Assembly: GCF_018256155.1 (NCBI RefSeq)
Contig: NZ_JAERLY010000001.1
Location: 62,001-126,000, forward strand
DNA: 64,000 bases
Source of the DNA: Gluconobacter sp. Dm-62
GTDB lineage: Bacteria > Pseudomonadota > Alphaproteobacteria > Acetobacterales > Acetobacteraceae
Direction: 5' to 3'
The notes below the pieces were generated by a model that searched no databases, had not been told where the DNA came from, and was given only the letters and a program-made list of their open reading frames with translations. The translations under genes were made by a program, and so were the position numbers. Positions 18,220-27,391 of this stretch are shown here, in pieces (the stretch's first letter is position 1; every line of letters starts with the position of its first letter).

Positions 18220-19523
18220 GGAATGGTCCCCGTCGCAACACCCATCCGGATGATCGCCGCGTGCCAGGCGATTTCCGCACGATTCAGATCCAGCAGCGCC
18301 CGATATGCATCCATCCGGGCCCGCAACGCCTCGATCAGCGGGGTCTCGCCCACCCGCCAGGAGCGCTCCATCCCATCCGCGCGGTGCAGCATGGAACTGG
18401 CCTCGACCCGCGAATTGGACAGCGATCCCGTCGCCGCCACCAGATGCGCCCGAACCTGCGCCATCTCGTTCCGCACGGCCCGGCGTGCCTCGACTTCCTG
18501 CCGCGTTGCCGCCGCCATACGGTCGCGCGCCGCAGATTCCTGCGGCGTATTCGTCACAGCACTCGGCAGCGGCACCCGCAGATTGACACCCACCTGCGTA
18601 TCCCACGGGCTGCCAAACTGCCCCTGATCGATGGCATCGACGCCCACTTCCGGATTGGGCATGAAGCTTTTGCGCGCCAGTTTCATCTGGTTCTGCGCCG
18701 CAATCACGGCCTGATGCGTCGCCCGTACGCGGGGATCAACATCCTCGACCCAGCGCGCATCATTGGCCCGCGTCAGCCCCAGCCAGTGCTCGTCCGCCTG
18801 CGTGATGTCCGGAACACCCGGCAACCCCGTCAGCGTCCGCAACTGGCTCGCCGTAGTCTCGATTTCCTCAGCCGCCATGTCCGCTTCGCTGCGGGCCTGC
18901 GCCAGTTGCGCCTCTACCGCCTGCTGGTCCGACACCGCGATCTCGCCCACATGCCCGGCCCGCTGCACATCGGCCTCGATCCGCCGCAGTGCCGCCACTG
19001 TCGCCAGCGCCGCTGTCTGCCGGCGCATGGCCATGATCGCAGCGCCTGTCGCATCCACGACCCGCACCGCAATGGACATGCGCTCGACATCAAGGCGGAC
19101 CGTTGCCGTCTTCGCCTCGGCTTTCGCCACGTTCTCGGTCGCCGTCCCCTGACCCGGCAGCCAGAGCGGCACGGAAACACCGCCCTGCCAGGTGATATAC
19201 CCATGATTGTCCCCGCTGATGCGGTCATCATAGTAATCGCCCGTCAGCGTCGGACCTCCCGCGAACCAAGACTGCGCCGCCTTTGCCCGTGCGTCGGCAG
19301 AGTCCTGGTTAACCTCAAGCTCGATCCGCACGGGGTCGGTTTTCCAGGCGGCGGCGATCGCATCATGAACCGAAAGTGGCGCTACGATACCGCCTTCGGC
19401 GCGGCTCTGTTCCGCACCGGCAATACAGACCACCACCATGAGCGCCACGCCGGTCAGCAACCCACGCGACACCCCTGCACACCGCGCAACGCAAAGGGAA
19501 TGAAATGCCATATTCCGTCTCAT
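18216..19523 (-). CDS. TolC-family outer-membrane efflux protein (CzcC-like)
   Basis: About 435 residues: a signal peptide ending GAEQSRA, then two copies of the TolC-type alpha-helical/beta repeat. The first has PLSVHDAIAAAWKTDP and the second carries LRVPLPSAVTNTPQESAARDRM. It forms the outer-membrane channel of the CBA pump encoded by the next two genes. In-frame starts are TTG 19547, ATG 19523 and ATG 19511; ATG 19523 follows a G-rich stretch and keeps a normal signal peptide after a short n-region. First gene of the operon, so its upstream region to 19692 must contain the operon promoter. Confidence 0.88.
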   Translation of the reverse strand: MRRNMAFHSLCVARCAGVSRGLLTGVALMVVVCIAGAEQSRAEGGIVAPLSVHDAIAAAWKTDPVRIELEVNQDSADARAKAAQSWFAGGPTLTGDYYDDRISGDNHGYITWQGGVSVPLWLPGQGTATENVAKAEAKTATVRLDVERMSIAVRVVDATGAAIMAMRRQTAALATVAALRRIEADVQRAGHVGEIAVSDQQAVEAQLAQARSEADMAAEEIETTASQLRTLTGLPGVPDITQADEHWLGLTRANDARWVEDVDPRVRATHQAVIAAQNQMKLARKSFMPNPEVGVDAIDQGQFGSPWDTQVGVNLRVPLPSAVTNTPQESAARDRMAAATRQEVEARRAVRNEMAQVRAHLVAATGSLSNSRVEASSMLHRADGMERSWRVGETPLIEALRARMDAYRALLDLNRAEIAWHAAIIRMGVATGTIP

Positions 19524-19640
19524 CCCCCGTCCCGCCGGACGTGTCAACGAAAGGAAATAAGACCATTGCTCCCTGCTGCGGAACGCAATACCCGCCTCCC
19601 GTTCCGATTGCTCCCCTCTCCAAAGGGCCTTATGACTCCA

Positions 19641-19660
19641 TGATAAGAGTCATTCTCATT
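19641..19660. promoter_or_regulatory. Fur-like box upstream of the PKHD hydroxylase
   Basis: TGATAAGAGTCATTCTCATT resembles a Fur site: read on the other strand, TGAGAA and TTATCA arms flank six bases, an inverted repeat with one mismatch. It sits 33 bases before the start codon of a PiuC-type gene, a family commonly under Fur control. The efflux operon on the other strand shares this intergenic region. Confidence 0.5.
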
Positions 19661-19692
19661 TCAACTCCGCCCGTTTTCAAGGCCCGACGCTC

Positions 19693-20376
19693 ATGCTGAT
19701 CCACATCCCGAATGTCCTCTCTCCCGAAGAAGTGCGCTATTTCCGCGACAGGCTGGAAGCGGCGGAATGGACGGATGGGCGCATTACGGCCGGGGAGCAG
19801 TCCGCGAAGGCCAAGCTGAACCTCCAGATCCCGCAGGACTCTCCCGAATGTCGTGAACTCGGCGAGATCGTCCTGCGGGCACTCGGCCGCAACCCGACGT
19901 TCAACAGCGCCGCCCTGCCTCTGCGGGTCTACCCGCCGCTCTTCAACCGCTACGATACCGGCATGCATTTTGACGCTCATGTGGATAACGCCATCCGCCC
20001 CATCCCGGGCGCCGGAATGCGCATCCGCACGGATGTATCCTCCACACTGTTTCTCACCGGGCCCGATGAGTACGAAGGTGGCGAACTCGTCATTCAGGAC
20101 ACTTACGGCATCCAGAGCGTGAAGCTTCCAGCGGGCGACATGGTGCTCTACCCCTCGACCAGCCTGCACAGCGTCAACCGGATCACGAGCGGCAGTCGCT
20201 GGGCCTCGTTCTTCTGGTCCCAGTCGATGGTCCGTGACGACACGAAGCGCAGGCTGCTCTACGACTTCGACTGCTCCATCATCGAAACCCGCAAGGCCCT
20301 GCCCGACAGTCATCCCGCCGTCCTCGGCCTGACCTCGACCTACCACAACCTGCTCCGTCAGTGGGCGGAACTCTGA
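19693..20376 (+). CDS. PKHD-type Fe(II)/2-oxoglutarate hydroxylase (PiuC/YbiX family)
   Basis: 227 residues, the family's usual length. The iron-binding triad is His96 and Asp98 (FDAHVDN) with His159 (SLHSVN), and Arg169 is placed to bind 2-oxoglutarate. The EYEGGELVI motif and the C-terminal [12 protein letters not shown] helix are typical of PiuC/YbiX. These proteins are non-haem dioxygenases induced by iron limitation and often found with TonB receptors; the physiological substrate is not established. A Fur-like box lies at 19641-19660. There is no signal peptide, so it is cytoplasmic. A GTGACTT/AAGTCAC hairpin just after the stop (20387-20406) may end the transcript. Confidence 0.92.
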   Translation: MLIHIPNVLSPEEVRYFRDRLEAAEWTDGRITAGEQSAKAKLNLQIPQDSPECRELGEIVLRALGRNPTFNSAALPLRVYPPLFNRYDTGMHFDAHVDNAIRPIPGAGMRIRTDVSSTLFLTGPDEYEGGELVIQDTYGIQSVKLPAGDMVLYPSTSLHSVNRITSGSRWASFFWSQSMVRDDTKRRLLYDFDCSIIETRKALPDSHPAVLGLTSTYHNLLRQWAEL

Positions 20377-20698
20377 ATACAATGGAGTGACTTACCGCAA
20401 AGTCACGATCCATCAGGCGGCCGGGGAAGCCGATGGAATAGCGGCAGAAGCGCTCGCTCTTTTTTCACGCGCCATGCCTGGAGGTCGCAGGAAACCTAGC
20501 CTTGCACAAACACACTGATAAAAAACGTACCTGCCGAGGTAGATCAAATAAAACCTGACCACCTCAATATAAAAAAGACCAAGACATTGCAAAAGATTTC
20601 GGGAAATCGAGCTTCAGATCTCCGTAAAGCCTTTTAACGAACGTTTAATTATTGTATGATATTACTCAGGTCTCCTATCGAGAGAGTCAACCTGGGTG
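20377..20698. other. 322-base non-coding region upstream of the PAS-GGDEF-EAL gene
   Basis: After the hairpin at 20387-20406 the sequence becomes AT-rich toward the gene (poly-A tracts near 20520-20580 and TTTAATTATTGTATGATATTA near 20643-20664). That part probably holds the promoter. A short TACCT/AGGTA hairpin lies near 20529-20542. No open frame or known RNA element is visible. Confidence 0.5.
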
Positions 20699-22456
20699 AT
20701 GGAAAAACAAGAGGATGATTTCAGGAAAAGCCTGAATTATGTGAAGAACTGGCCCCAAGAGGCCCGTGATGACTTCGTACTTCACGCTCTGGACTGTTCC
20801 GCCATTGTTGCCATTACCGATACTCGCGGTCGTATTCTTTCTGTTAACAGCCGCTTTGAGGAAATCAGCGGTTACACCCGCGAAGAGCTCATCGGCAACG
20901 ACCATCGAATGTTGCGCTCGCAACAGCACGACAAAAAATTCTTTCGTCAGATGTACCGCACTATCGCTTCTGGTCAGGTATGGCATGGCGAAATCTGTAA
21001 CCGTCGCCGCGACGGCGCCCTGTACTGGGTCGACACAACAATCGTACCCCATATTTCCGAAAGCGGAAAAGTCACAAGTTACGTGGCAATCCGTTTTGAC
21101 ATCACAGCCCGCAAACAGGCTGAAAACCATTTGAAATCAAGCCGCCAGAAGCTTCAGAATGCTGTCAATACTGACTTCCTGACAAAAATATCTAACCGTC
21201 TTCATTTCTCACACACTCTGAGAAAAACACTTCGCACGAGTACCGAAAGTCACATTTGTCTGGCTTTGCTCGATCTCGACACATTCAAAACCATTAATGA
21301 CACGTCCGGTCATGATTCCGGCGATCGGCTATTGCGCAAAGTTGCCGAAAAACTCCGCGCTTTCCAGAAAGACGGCTGTTTCATTGCCCGCATCGGGGGA
21401 GATGAGTTTGCCATCCTCATGACCGGCAACACACCGGCCCTGTTTGAAACGGTGCTTCTGAACATTCTCGAGCAGATGCGTTTCAGCTTCCGAAACCGCA
21501 CCATGACACATGCCTGCACCGTCAGTATCGGTTACGTCTCCGTCCCTCTTCCCGATGCAAGGGAAAAAGCCCTTCTGAAATGCGCCGATCTTGCGCTCTA
21601 TGCCGCCAAGACGGGCGGACGCAACCGCATCCGTAAGTACCATCCCGTCATGGAAGAAAAGCTCGATTTCGCAGCACGCCTCCGCAGAAGCGTCCAGACG
21701 AACCTGCGCAATCAGAGCATCCAGGTCTTCTATCAGCCCATCTTTTCCCTCAGCATACCTGGCCGTGTTTCTTTCGAAGCCCTCCTGCACTGGGACCACC
21801 CGCATCACACGGTGCTTTCCCCTCAGCATTTCCCGGAAGTTTTCGAAGACCCCCGACTGACCCTGACACTGAACACTTTCGTCACCCACCAGGTCATGCG
21901 GGATATGCGTCAGTTCCGCGAACAGAACATCCATTTCGAACGCATCGCCATCAACATTACTTCCTGCGACTTCGAAGGCGCCGATTTCTTTAAAAAAATC
22001 AGCTCTCTCGCTGACGAAATGGCTGTTCCCCTGAACACACTTGCGCTCGAAATTACTGAGAACATGTTCTCTCGCCCTCATCACAAACAGATTGAGCAGG
22101 AACTTGACGTCCTTCACCAGAAAGGAATCCAGATCTCTCTGGATGACTTTGGGACAGGATTTGCGTCCCTGACGCATCTCAAGACCATCACGTTCGACTA
22201 TGTGAAGATCAACCGGGCATTCGTAGAGGGTCTTGAAAGACACGGAACGGATGCTGCGATTATCAAAGGCGTGATTGATATCGTCCACAGTCTCGGACGC
22301 AAGGTCGTGGCTGAAGGCATTCAGAGCGCGGCGCAGGTCCGCGCGCTGTTGGAAATGGAATGTGATTTCGTTCAGGGAGATTTTCTGTGCGAGGCGGTGC
22401 CGGTCATGGATATTCCGGCAGCGCTGGAAAAAATCCGGTACAAGGCGCTGCTGTAA
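20699..22456 (+). CDS. PAS-GGDEF-EAL cyclic-di-GMP turnover protein
   Basis: 585 residues. A PAS/PAC sensor occupies about residues 35-150 (ITDTRGRILSVNSRFEEISGYTREE, then NRRRDGALYWVDTTIVP). A diguanylate cyclase domain with an intact GGDEF motif (IARIGGDEFAI, near residue 234) follows, then a phosphodiesterase domain with an intact EAL (FEALLHW, near 360). The EAL metal and catalytic residues are in place: NIT, EITENMF, DDFGTGFASL, VKINR, VVAEG and the final QGD. No RxxD inhibitory site precedes GGDEF (KDGC instead). Both activities look possible. No TM helices, so the protein is cytosolic. ATG at 20699 is preferred to the GTG one codon earlier. Confidence 0.93.
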   Translation: MEKQEDDFRKSLNYVKNWPQEARDDFVLHALDCSAIVAITDTRGRILSVNSRFEEISGYTREELIGNDHRMLRSQQHDKKFFRQMYRTIASGQVWHGEICNRRRDGALYWVDTTIVPHISESGKVTSYVAIRFDITARKQAENHLKSSRQKLQNAVNTDFLTKISNRLHFSHTLRKTLRTSTESHICLALLDLDTFKTINDTSGHDSGDRLLRKVAEKLRAFQKDGCFIARIGGDEFAILMTGNTPALFETVLLNILEQMRFSFRNRTMTHACTVSIGYVSVPLPDAREKALLKCADLALYAAKTGGRNRIRKYHPVMEEKLDFAARLRRSVQTNLRNQSIQVFYQPIFSLSIPGRVSFEALLHWDHPHHTVLSPQHFPEVFEDPRLTLTLNTFVTHQVMRDMRQFREQNIHFERIAINITSCDFEGADFFKKISSLADEMAVPLNTLALEITENMFSRPHHKQIEQELDVLHQKGIQISLDDFGTGFASLTHLKTITFDYVKINRAFVEGLERHGTDAAIIKGVIDIVHSLGRKVVAEGIQSAAQVRALLEMECDFVQGDFLCEAVPVMDIPAALEKIRYKALL

Positions 22457-22476
22457 ACGCCCAGTCTCCGAATTGA

Positions 22477-22502
22477 CCTGACGGGTCTTTTAACCCGTCA
22501 GG
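22477..22502. terminator. Perfect 10-bp stem-loop between convergent genes
   Basis: CCTGACGGGT, loop CTTTTA, ACCCGTCAGG. Lying between the ends of the PAS-GGDEF-EAL gene and the TonB receptor gene, it probably terminates both, although neither strand has a U run after the stem. Confidence 0.55.
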
Positions 22503-22511
22503 CTGGTGTCT

Positions 22512-24818
22512 TCAGAAACGCTGATCAATGCCGGTCAGGATTGTACGACGCAGACCGTACTGCGGCGCGCCCACACCAATGCCACTGCCGTCACGCAGCA
22601 GATAGGTCCGGTCGAACAGGTTGGTCACGTCAAGACGAAGCTGGGTCCGCTTGAGGAAAGGCACCTGGAACAGATCCTTGAAGGACTGGACCAGTGACAG
22701 GTTGAACGTCGCATACTGCGGAACGGAATCACCGTTCGGCGTGGCACCGTCAGCCCGCAGACCGCTGCCATAGACCATCGTCGCAGACAGACGCAGCGGA
22801 TGACCCGTCCTGTGGAAGAACGAATAGCTTCCCCCAGCCGAAGCCGTCCAGCGCTGATCATGATCCAGATGGATCCAGTGCTTGCTGGTATAGGCCAGAT
22901 CGTCCGGATCGAAGTTCCACTGAGCAGTGGTGATGTCCTTGCCGATGGCCCGCGACCAGGAGAAATTCCCGTACACGCTGAAGGCGCCGCGGGTATAATC
23001 GGTAGCGAATTCGTAGCCGTTAACCTGTCCGCGACGGTAGTTGAACGCCGACAGGATGACGGGAGAGCCGAACTGCCCTTCATCGATCATGTTCTTGGCC
23101 AGCTTCACATACGCATCGAAGGAAGCATGCCAGCCCGGCAGGATCGTCTGGGAGAAGCCCGCATCGAAGTAATGATCGCGCTCGGCCTTCACGTTACTGT
23201 TCTGGAATGTACCCGGAGCAGCAGAGGTGTTGGCGAACTTGTTGAGCGATGTTCCGCCCACCAGTTCGAACGGCGGCGGCGTGAAGTAACGGGAATAACC
23301 TGCATGGAACGTCCCGCCATGCCAGGGTTTGTAGACGATATTCAGGCGCGGGCTGACCTGCTTGGCATGGGTATATTCATCCACGCCATCAAACCGCAGA
23401 CCATAATTGATCGTCAGGTTCTTCACAGGGCGCCACTCGTCCTGGGCATAAAGTCCATACATCCAGCCGGTACGGCCCGTGCCATCATGAATGGTGAGCG
23501 GGTTGTCGGAATAGACCGCATTACCGTCACCATCCTCACCGCTCTGGGGGTAGACAGTGGAATCCGATTTGGAAACGTTTCGTTCCACATAGATCTGATA
23601 GCCGAAGCGGACGGTATGATCCTTCGCGGCCTGCCATGTGGCATCCGACTGCGTTCCGGTCGAGAAGACCGAGCGGGCCGCACGCTGCGCAATACCGTTA
23701 TAGACGAGATCACCCAGCGGATCGGGCGAGTAACGCAGGGAGCTGTAACGCATGACGGCGGACGTCTGGAAGCTCAGCTTGCCCATGTCCTTCTGCAGGG
23801 ACAGGATGCCGAAATCCGTGATTTCCTTCTGATGCTCGGTCAGGCTCGAACTGTCGCCATTGCCGGAAAGCTGCTGCGACAGGTCGCTGCCGGCAAAGGA
23901 GGGATTGGCGAACTGGCGCTGCTGTCCCGGATTGTTGGGGAGCTGGTATTCGGCATTGGACACACCGGCCGTGAAGCTGATCCGGGTGTTCTCATCGACC
24001 GTGTAACGACCATGACCCAGGAAGTGATACTGGTTCGTCAGATCGTGGATCGCATTGAAGCTGGGCGTCGTATTTTCAATGCCCACACGATTGTGCACGA
24101 AATCACCCGTCGCGAACCAGTCCCACTTGCCGTGATGGCCGCCAAACTGCACGGACGGGAAGAAATAGTCGCGCGCACCGCCATAGATCGACACGTCACC
24201 GCCGGCATCGGAATAGCCGTTCTTGGTGTTGATATCGATTACGCCGGCCTGAAGAAATCCATACTCACTCGGCAGCGCACCAGTGGTGAGCGACATGGAG
24301 TGGGCGAAGCGCGTCATGAGCGTCTGTCCGAAAACGCTCATGCCTTCGGGAAGCGCCACACCGTCCAGACGGAACTGCACTTCGTTATGATCGCCGCGAA
24401 CGTGGATCTGGCCGTAGCTGTCCTGTGCCACACCCGGTGCCTGAAGCAGCAGGGTGTTCATCGTTGCATTATCGCCACCCGGATTGGTTTCGATGGCCTG
24501 CCGCGAGAAATTATAGGTGGTTGCGCCCGTTGAAGGTTGCAGCGCAGCGCGGGCGCGTTCGAGATGGGCGTTGACGGTAATGTCATCCGCACCTGTGCGA
24601 CTGGTTTCCGTCGTTGTCGTTCCATGCTGGTCATCGGTATGGCCAAAGCTGGAACGTGCGGCAGAAGCCTCATCGTCCGTCTGTGTTTCAGCAGGAACCG
24701 CAGCCGTCTGGGTAGACGTGGAAGACGGCGTAACCGACTGGGCAAAGGCGGAATCGGCAAGGGCGGTGGTGCAGCCCAGTAGCAGAAGAAAGGAACGGGC
24801 AGACACGATAGACGGCAT
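22512..24818 (-). CDS. TonB-dependent outer-membrane receptor
   Basis: 768 residues with a GGAGGT ribosome-binding site just before the ATG. It has a signal peptide ending ADSAFA, a Thr/Ser-rich linker, a plug with LLQAPGVAQDSYGQIHVRGDHN, and a barrel ending GIDQRF with the terminal aromatic. It is a paralogue of the receptor at 8292-10538, with matching blocks such as HVRG, ALPEG-type, TGALPSEYGF, FFPSVQFGG and NFSWSRA. No STN signalling domain. It is transcribed away from another receptor gene (25052-27376) with a shared 233-base control region containing a palindrome. Ligand unknown. Confidence 0.92.
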   Translation of the reverse strand: MPSIVSARSFLLLLGCTTALADSAFAQSVTPSSTSTQTAAVPAETQTDDEASAARSSFGHTDDQHGTTTTETSRTGADDITVNAHLERARAALQPSTGATTYNFSRQAIETNPGGDNATMNTLLLQAPGVAQDSYGQIHVRGDHNEVQFRLDGVALPEGMSVFGQTLMTRFAHSMSLTTGALPSEYGFLQAGVIDINTKNGYSDAGGDVSIYGGARDYFFPSVQFGGHHGKWDWFATGDFVHNRVGIENTTPSFNAIHDLTNQYHFLGHGRYTVDENTRISFTAGVSNAEYQLPNNPGQQRQFANPSFAGSDLSQQLSGNGDSSSLTEHQKEITDFGILSLQKDMGKLSFQTSAVMRYSSLRYSPDPLGDLVYNGIAQRAARSVFSTGTQSDATWQAAKDHTVRFGYQIYVERNVSKSDSTVYPQSGEDGDGNAVYSDNPLTIHDGTGRTGWMYGLYAQDEWRPVKNLTINYGLRFDGVDEYTHAKQVSPRLNIVYKPWHGGTFHAGYSRYFTPPPFELVGGTSLNKFANTSAAPGTFQNSNVKAERDHYFDAGFSQTILPGWHASFDAYVKLAKNMIDEGQFGSPVILSAFNYRRGQVNGYEFATDYTRGAFSVYGNFSWSRAIGKDITTAQWNFDPDDLAYTSKHWIHLDHDQRWTASAGGSYSFFHRTGHPLRLSATMVYGSGLRADGATPNGDSVPQYATFNLSLVQSFKDLFQVPFLKRTQLRLDVTNLFDRTYLLRDGSGIGVGAPQYGLRRTILTGIDQRF

Positions 24819-24874
24819 GAAACCTCCGGACAGGAATGCGGCAGAGACGAAGGATTGTCAGAGCGGCTCTCTTA

Positions 24875-24890
24875 TTATGTTATATCATAA
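24875..24890. promoter_or_regulatory. Palindrome in the divergent TonB-receptor control region
   Basis: TTATG-TTATAT-CATAA is an exact inverted repeat; an overlapping exact repeat GTTAT-ATC-ATAAC occupies 24879-24891. It lies 57 bases before the start of the minus-strand receptor and 162 before the plus-strand one. It could be an operator for one or both genes, possibly for the TetR regulator downstream at 27392-28045. Confidence 0.4.
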
Positions 24891-25051
24891 CAGTTCAAGC
24901 GAAATCTGCGTTCCTGGCCGTCCTCGTGCATCGAGCGTTGGCGCTGTTGCACGAGTGCCATATAAGCACCCTGATTTTTCGGGCTTTCCTGTCCTTTTTC
25001 AGGCAGGCTACCCACGCTGATACTCCCCTTTTCAGGAAACCTGCCCTTTCC

Positions 25052-27376
25052 ATGACGCTTCGCAAGGCCCTTCTCCTGAGCGCCAGTCTCCTTGGCCCAT
25101 CCTTTGCTCTCGCGGCCCCGCCGGAGAAGGCAAAGCCTGCGATGGATAAGGCTGGCGCGCGCCAGCCTGCGAGCTCCCGTCCTGCCTCTGCGAAGGCTTC
25201 TCCCCGCAAAGCCCCACCGCAGTCCATTCAGGCCCGTGACACCGAGACAATCGCCGTCACCGCCCGCCGCACGGACTTCGCCTTCGCCGCAGCCCAGCAC
25301 AGCCCCGATGCCGATACCCGCCTGACCGCAGACCGCCTGATCCAGCGCGGCGTCGTAACGCTGCGCGATCTGGAGCGTGTAGCCCCCAACCTGACGATCC
25401 AGTCCATCAACGGAACGGCCTCGACCAATTTCTATCTGCGTGGCGTCGGCTTCAACGACTTCACGATGAACAACATCCCCACCGTCATGACCTATTTCGA
25501 TGACGTACCCTTCGCGTTCTCGACCATGTCGAGCGGCCTGATGTTCGATCTGGCGGATGCCACCGTTACCCCCGGCCCCGTTGGCACCACGCACGGGCAG
25601 TCCGACACCGGCGGCGAAGTCCGCCTGCGCACCGCCGACCCAACCAGCACCCTGCATTACAGCGCCAGTCAGGACATCGCCTCCTACGCCCGCAGCCGAA
25701 GCGAGGCCTATATCTCCGGCCCAATCGCCAAAGGTCTGGATTTCCGTCTCGCCGGACAGATCCGTCAGGGTGGCGGCTGGCAGACCGATCCGCAGAACGG
25801 TGCCCATCTCGGAGATGCGGATTCCTATGCCCTGCGCGGCAAGCTGCGCTGGCACTCGGATGACAACCGCACCACGATCCTGCTCTCCGGCCATTTCGTG
25901 CAGGACAACAGTCAGGTCGTTACCAGTCAGGCCATCCATCGGCTGATCGGCACGACCGGCCTGCCCCAGCTCGGTCAGACGCAGGCCGAATGGTCCTCCC
26001 GCCCGCAGTTCGCCAACTTGATCGGACGTCCCGAAGGCCTCAAACCCAGCGAGCACAACCAGTTCTGGGGCTGGGATCTGCACATGGACCATGATTTCGG
26101 ATTTGCGAAAGTCACGTCCGTCACGGCTTTCGAGACCGAGCGGCAGGGCGAATACACCGATCAGGACGGCACCTCACGCTCTGAAGCGGATACCTACCGC
26201 ACCATCAGCGCCAATGCTTTCACGCAGGAACTGCGTCTGGGATCGAGCAATTCCGACAGCCGCCTGCAATGGGTCGTCGGCGCGTTCTACCAGCGCAGCC
26301 GCATGAAACAGCGCTTCTTCTTCGACTATACCGACTATGCGGCGCGCGGTTACATGATGGCCACGTCTTTCACCATGAATCAGGAAAGCACGTCCGAATT
26401 CGGCCATGTCAGCTATCGCCTGCCGCATAACGTGACGCTGTTCGCGGGCTTGCTGCACGAGATCGACGACCGAAGCCTGCCCGGCCTCACGTCAGAAATC
26501 TTCGGCGGCAAGACCACATCCTTCCAGGGTGAAAGTACGGCTTCGGCGCAGTTTGCGGGGCAAGTCGGCGTGTCTTGGCAGGCGACGAAGAGCACGCTCG
26601 TCTATTACAAGATGAGCAAGGGCTTCAAACCCGGCGGCTTCAGCGCCAACAACACCCAGATCCAGGCCCAGCTCGACCCGTTCGGCCCCGAGACGGTGCT
26701 GACCTACGAACTCGGCTTCAAGAGCGACCCGATCCCCAACGTCCTGCGCCTCAACGGGGCGGCGTTCTATAATGATTTCCACAACCAGCAGGTCGTGGGC
26801 ACCGTGCTGATCCCGAATTATGGTCCGCTTAGCGAGATTACAAACGTCCCCAAATCCGAAAGCTGGGGCTTTGAAGGCACGATCGAACTTCACCCGGTGC
26901 GCCATGTCTTCGTGACGCAGAATATCGGCTGGCAGCGGGGAAATTATCAGGACTTCCTGAACGTCAACCGGGCCGCCACCAACGCGGCCTATGCCAAGAC
27001 AGGCGTCTGGCAGGCCGTGAACAGCAATTTTGCTGGGGTGGATAACGGTCAGCCCAAACTAACCCTGAACGGTCAGGCCGAGTGGCGGCAGGCGCTCACA
27101 CCGGGACTTGGCTTCGATATTGGGCCGGACTGGTCGTATCGCGGCAGTCAGGCCATCGCCGTTGGCGGCACCGGCTTCTATCGCCTGCCGCCATATTTCC
27201 TGCTCGGCGCCCACGCGACCCTGCGCCCCTCATCGGGGAAATGGGAAGCCACGATCTACGCATCCAACCTGCTCAACCGCAGCTTTTTCGAAAGCGGCGG
27301 CATGGCGACGACGACCTATTTCTACATTCCCGGCCCGCCGCGCTTCATCGGCGGCCGCGTTTCATACGGTTTCTGA
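25052..27376 (+). CDS. TonB-dependent outer-membrane receptor
   Basis: 774 residues from the ATG that begins MTLRKALLLSASLLGPSFALA, a clear signal peptide; the open frame extends 72 codons further upstream but that part is not protein-like. A basic Ala/Pro/Ser linker carries a TonB-box-like ETIAVTA, followed by a plug (LRDLERVAPNLTIQ, then FYLRGVGFNDF) and a barrel ending GGRVSYGF. It belongs to the receptor type with an RGVG plug common in sphingomonads and acetic acid bacteria, distinct from the other two receptors in the window. A TetR gene lies tail-to-tail immediately downstream. Substrate unknown. Confidence 0.92.
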   Translation: MTLRKALLLSASLLGPSFALAAPPEKAKPAMDKAGARQPASSRPASAKASPRKAPPQSIQARDTETIAVTARRTDFAFAAAQHSPDADTRLTADRLIQRGVVTLRDLERVAPNLTIQSINGTASTNFYLRGVGFNDFTMNNIPTVMTYFDDVPFAFSTMSSGLMFDLADATVTPGPVGTTHGQSDTGGEVRLRTADPTSTLHYSASQDIASYARSRSEAYISGPIAKGLDFRLAGQIRQGGGWQTDPQNGAHLGDADSYALRGKLRWHSDDNRTTILLSGHFVQDNSQVVTSQAIHRLIGTTGLPQLGQTQAEWSSRPQFANLIGRPEGLKPSEHNQFWGWDLHMDHDFGFAKVTSVTAFETERQGEYTDQDGTSRSEADTYRTISANAFTQELRLGSSNSDSRLQWVVGAFYQRSRMKQRFFFDYTDYAARGYMMATSFTMNQESTSEFGHVSYRLPHNVTLFAGLLHEIDDRSLPGLTSEIFGGKTTSFQGESTASAQFAGQVGVSWQATKSTLVYYKMSKGFKPGGFSANNTQIQAQLDPFGPETVLTYELGFKSDPIPNVLRLNGAAFYNDFHNQQVVGTVLIPNYGPLSEITNVPKSESWGFEGTIELHPVRHVFVTQNIGWQRGNYQDFLNVNRAATNAAYAKTGVWQAVNSNFAGVDNGQPKLTLNGQAEWRQALTPGLGFDIGPDWSYRGSQAIAVGGTGFYRLPPYFLLGAHATLRPSSGKWEATIYASNLLNRSFFESGGMATTTYFYIPGPPRFIGGRVSYGF

Positions 27377-27391
27377 GGGGCACCTGAGCGA

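Noticed and set aside
17050-18606. Longer 518-codon version of the membrane-fusion protein
   Set aside because: The first 129 codons overlap the upstream TolC-family gene in another frame and are Gly/Ala/Arg-rich noise; the ATG with a signal peptide and ATGA overlap is the better start.
22800-24533. 577-codon plus-strand frame opposite a TonB receptor
   Set aside because: Shadow frame of the receptor; lacks signal peptide and any recognisable domain.
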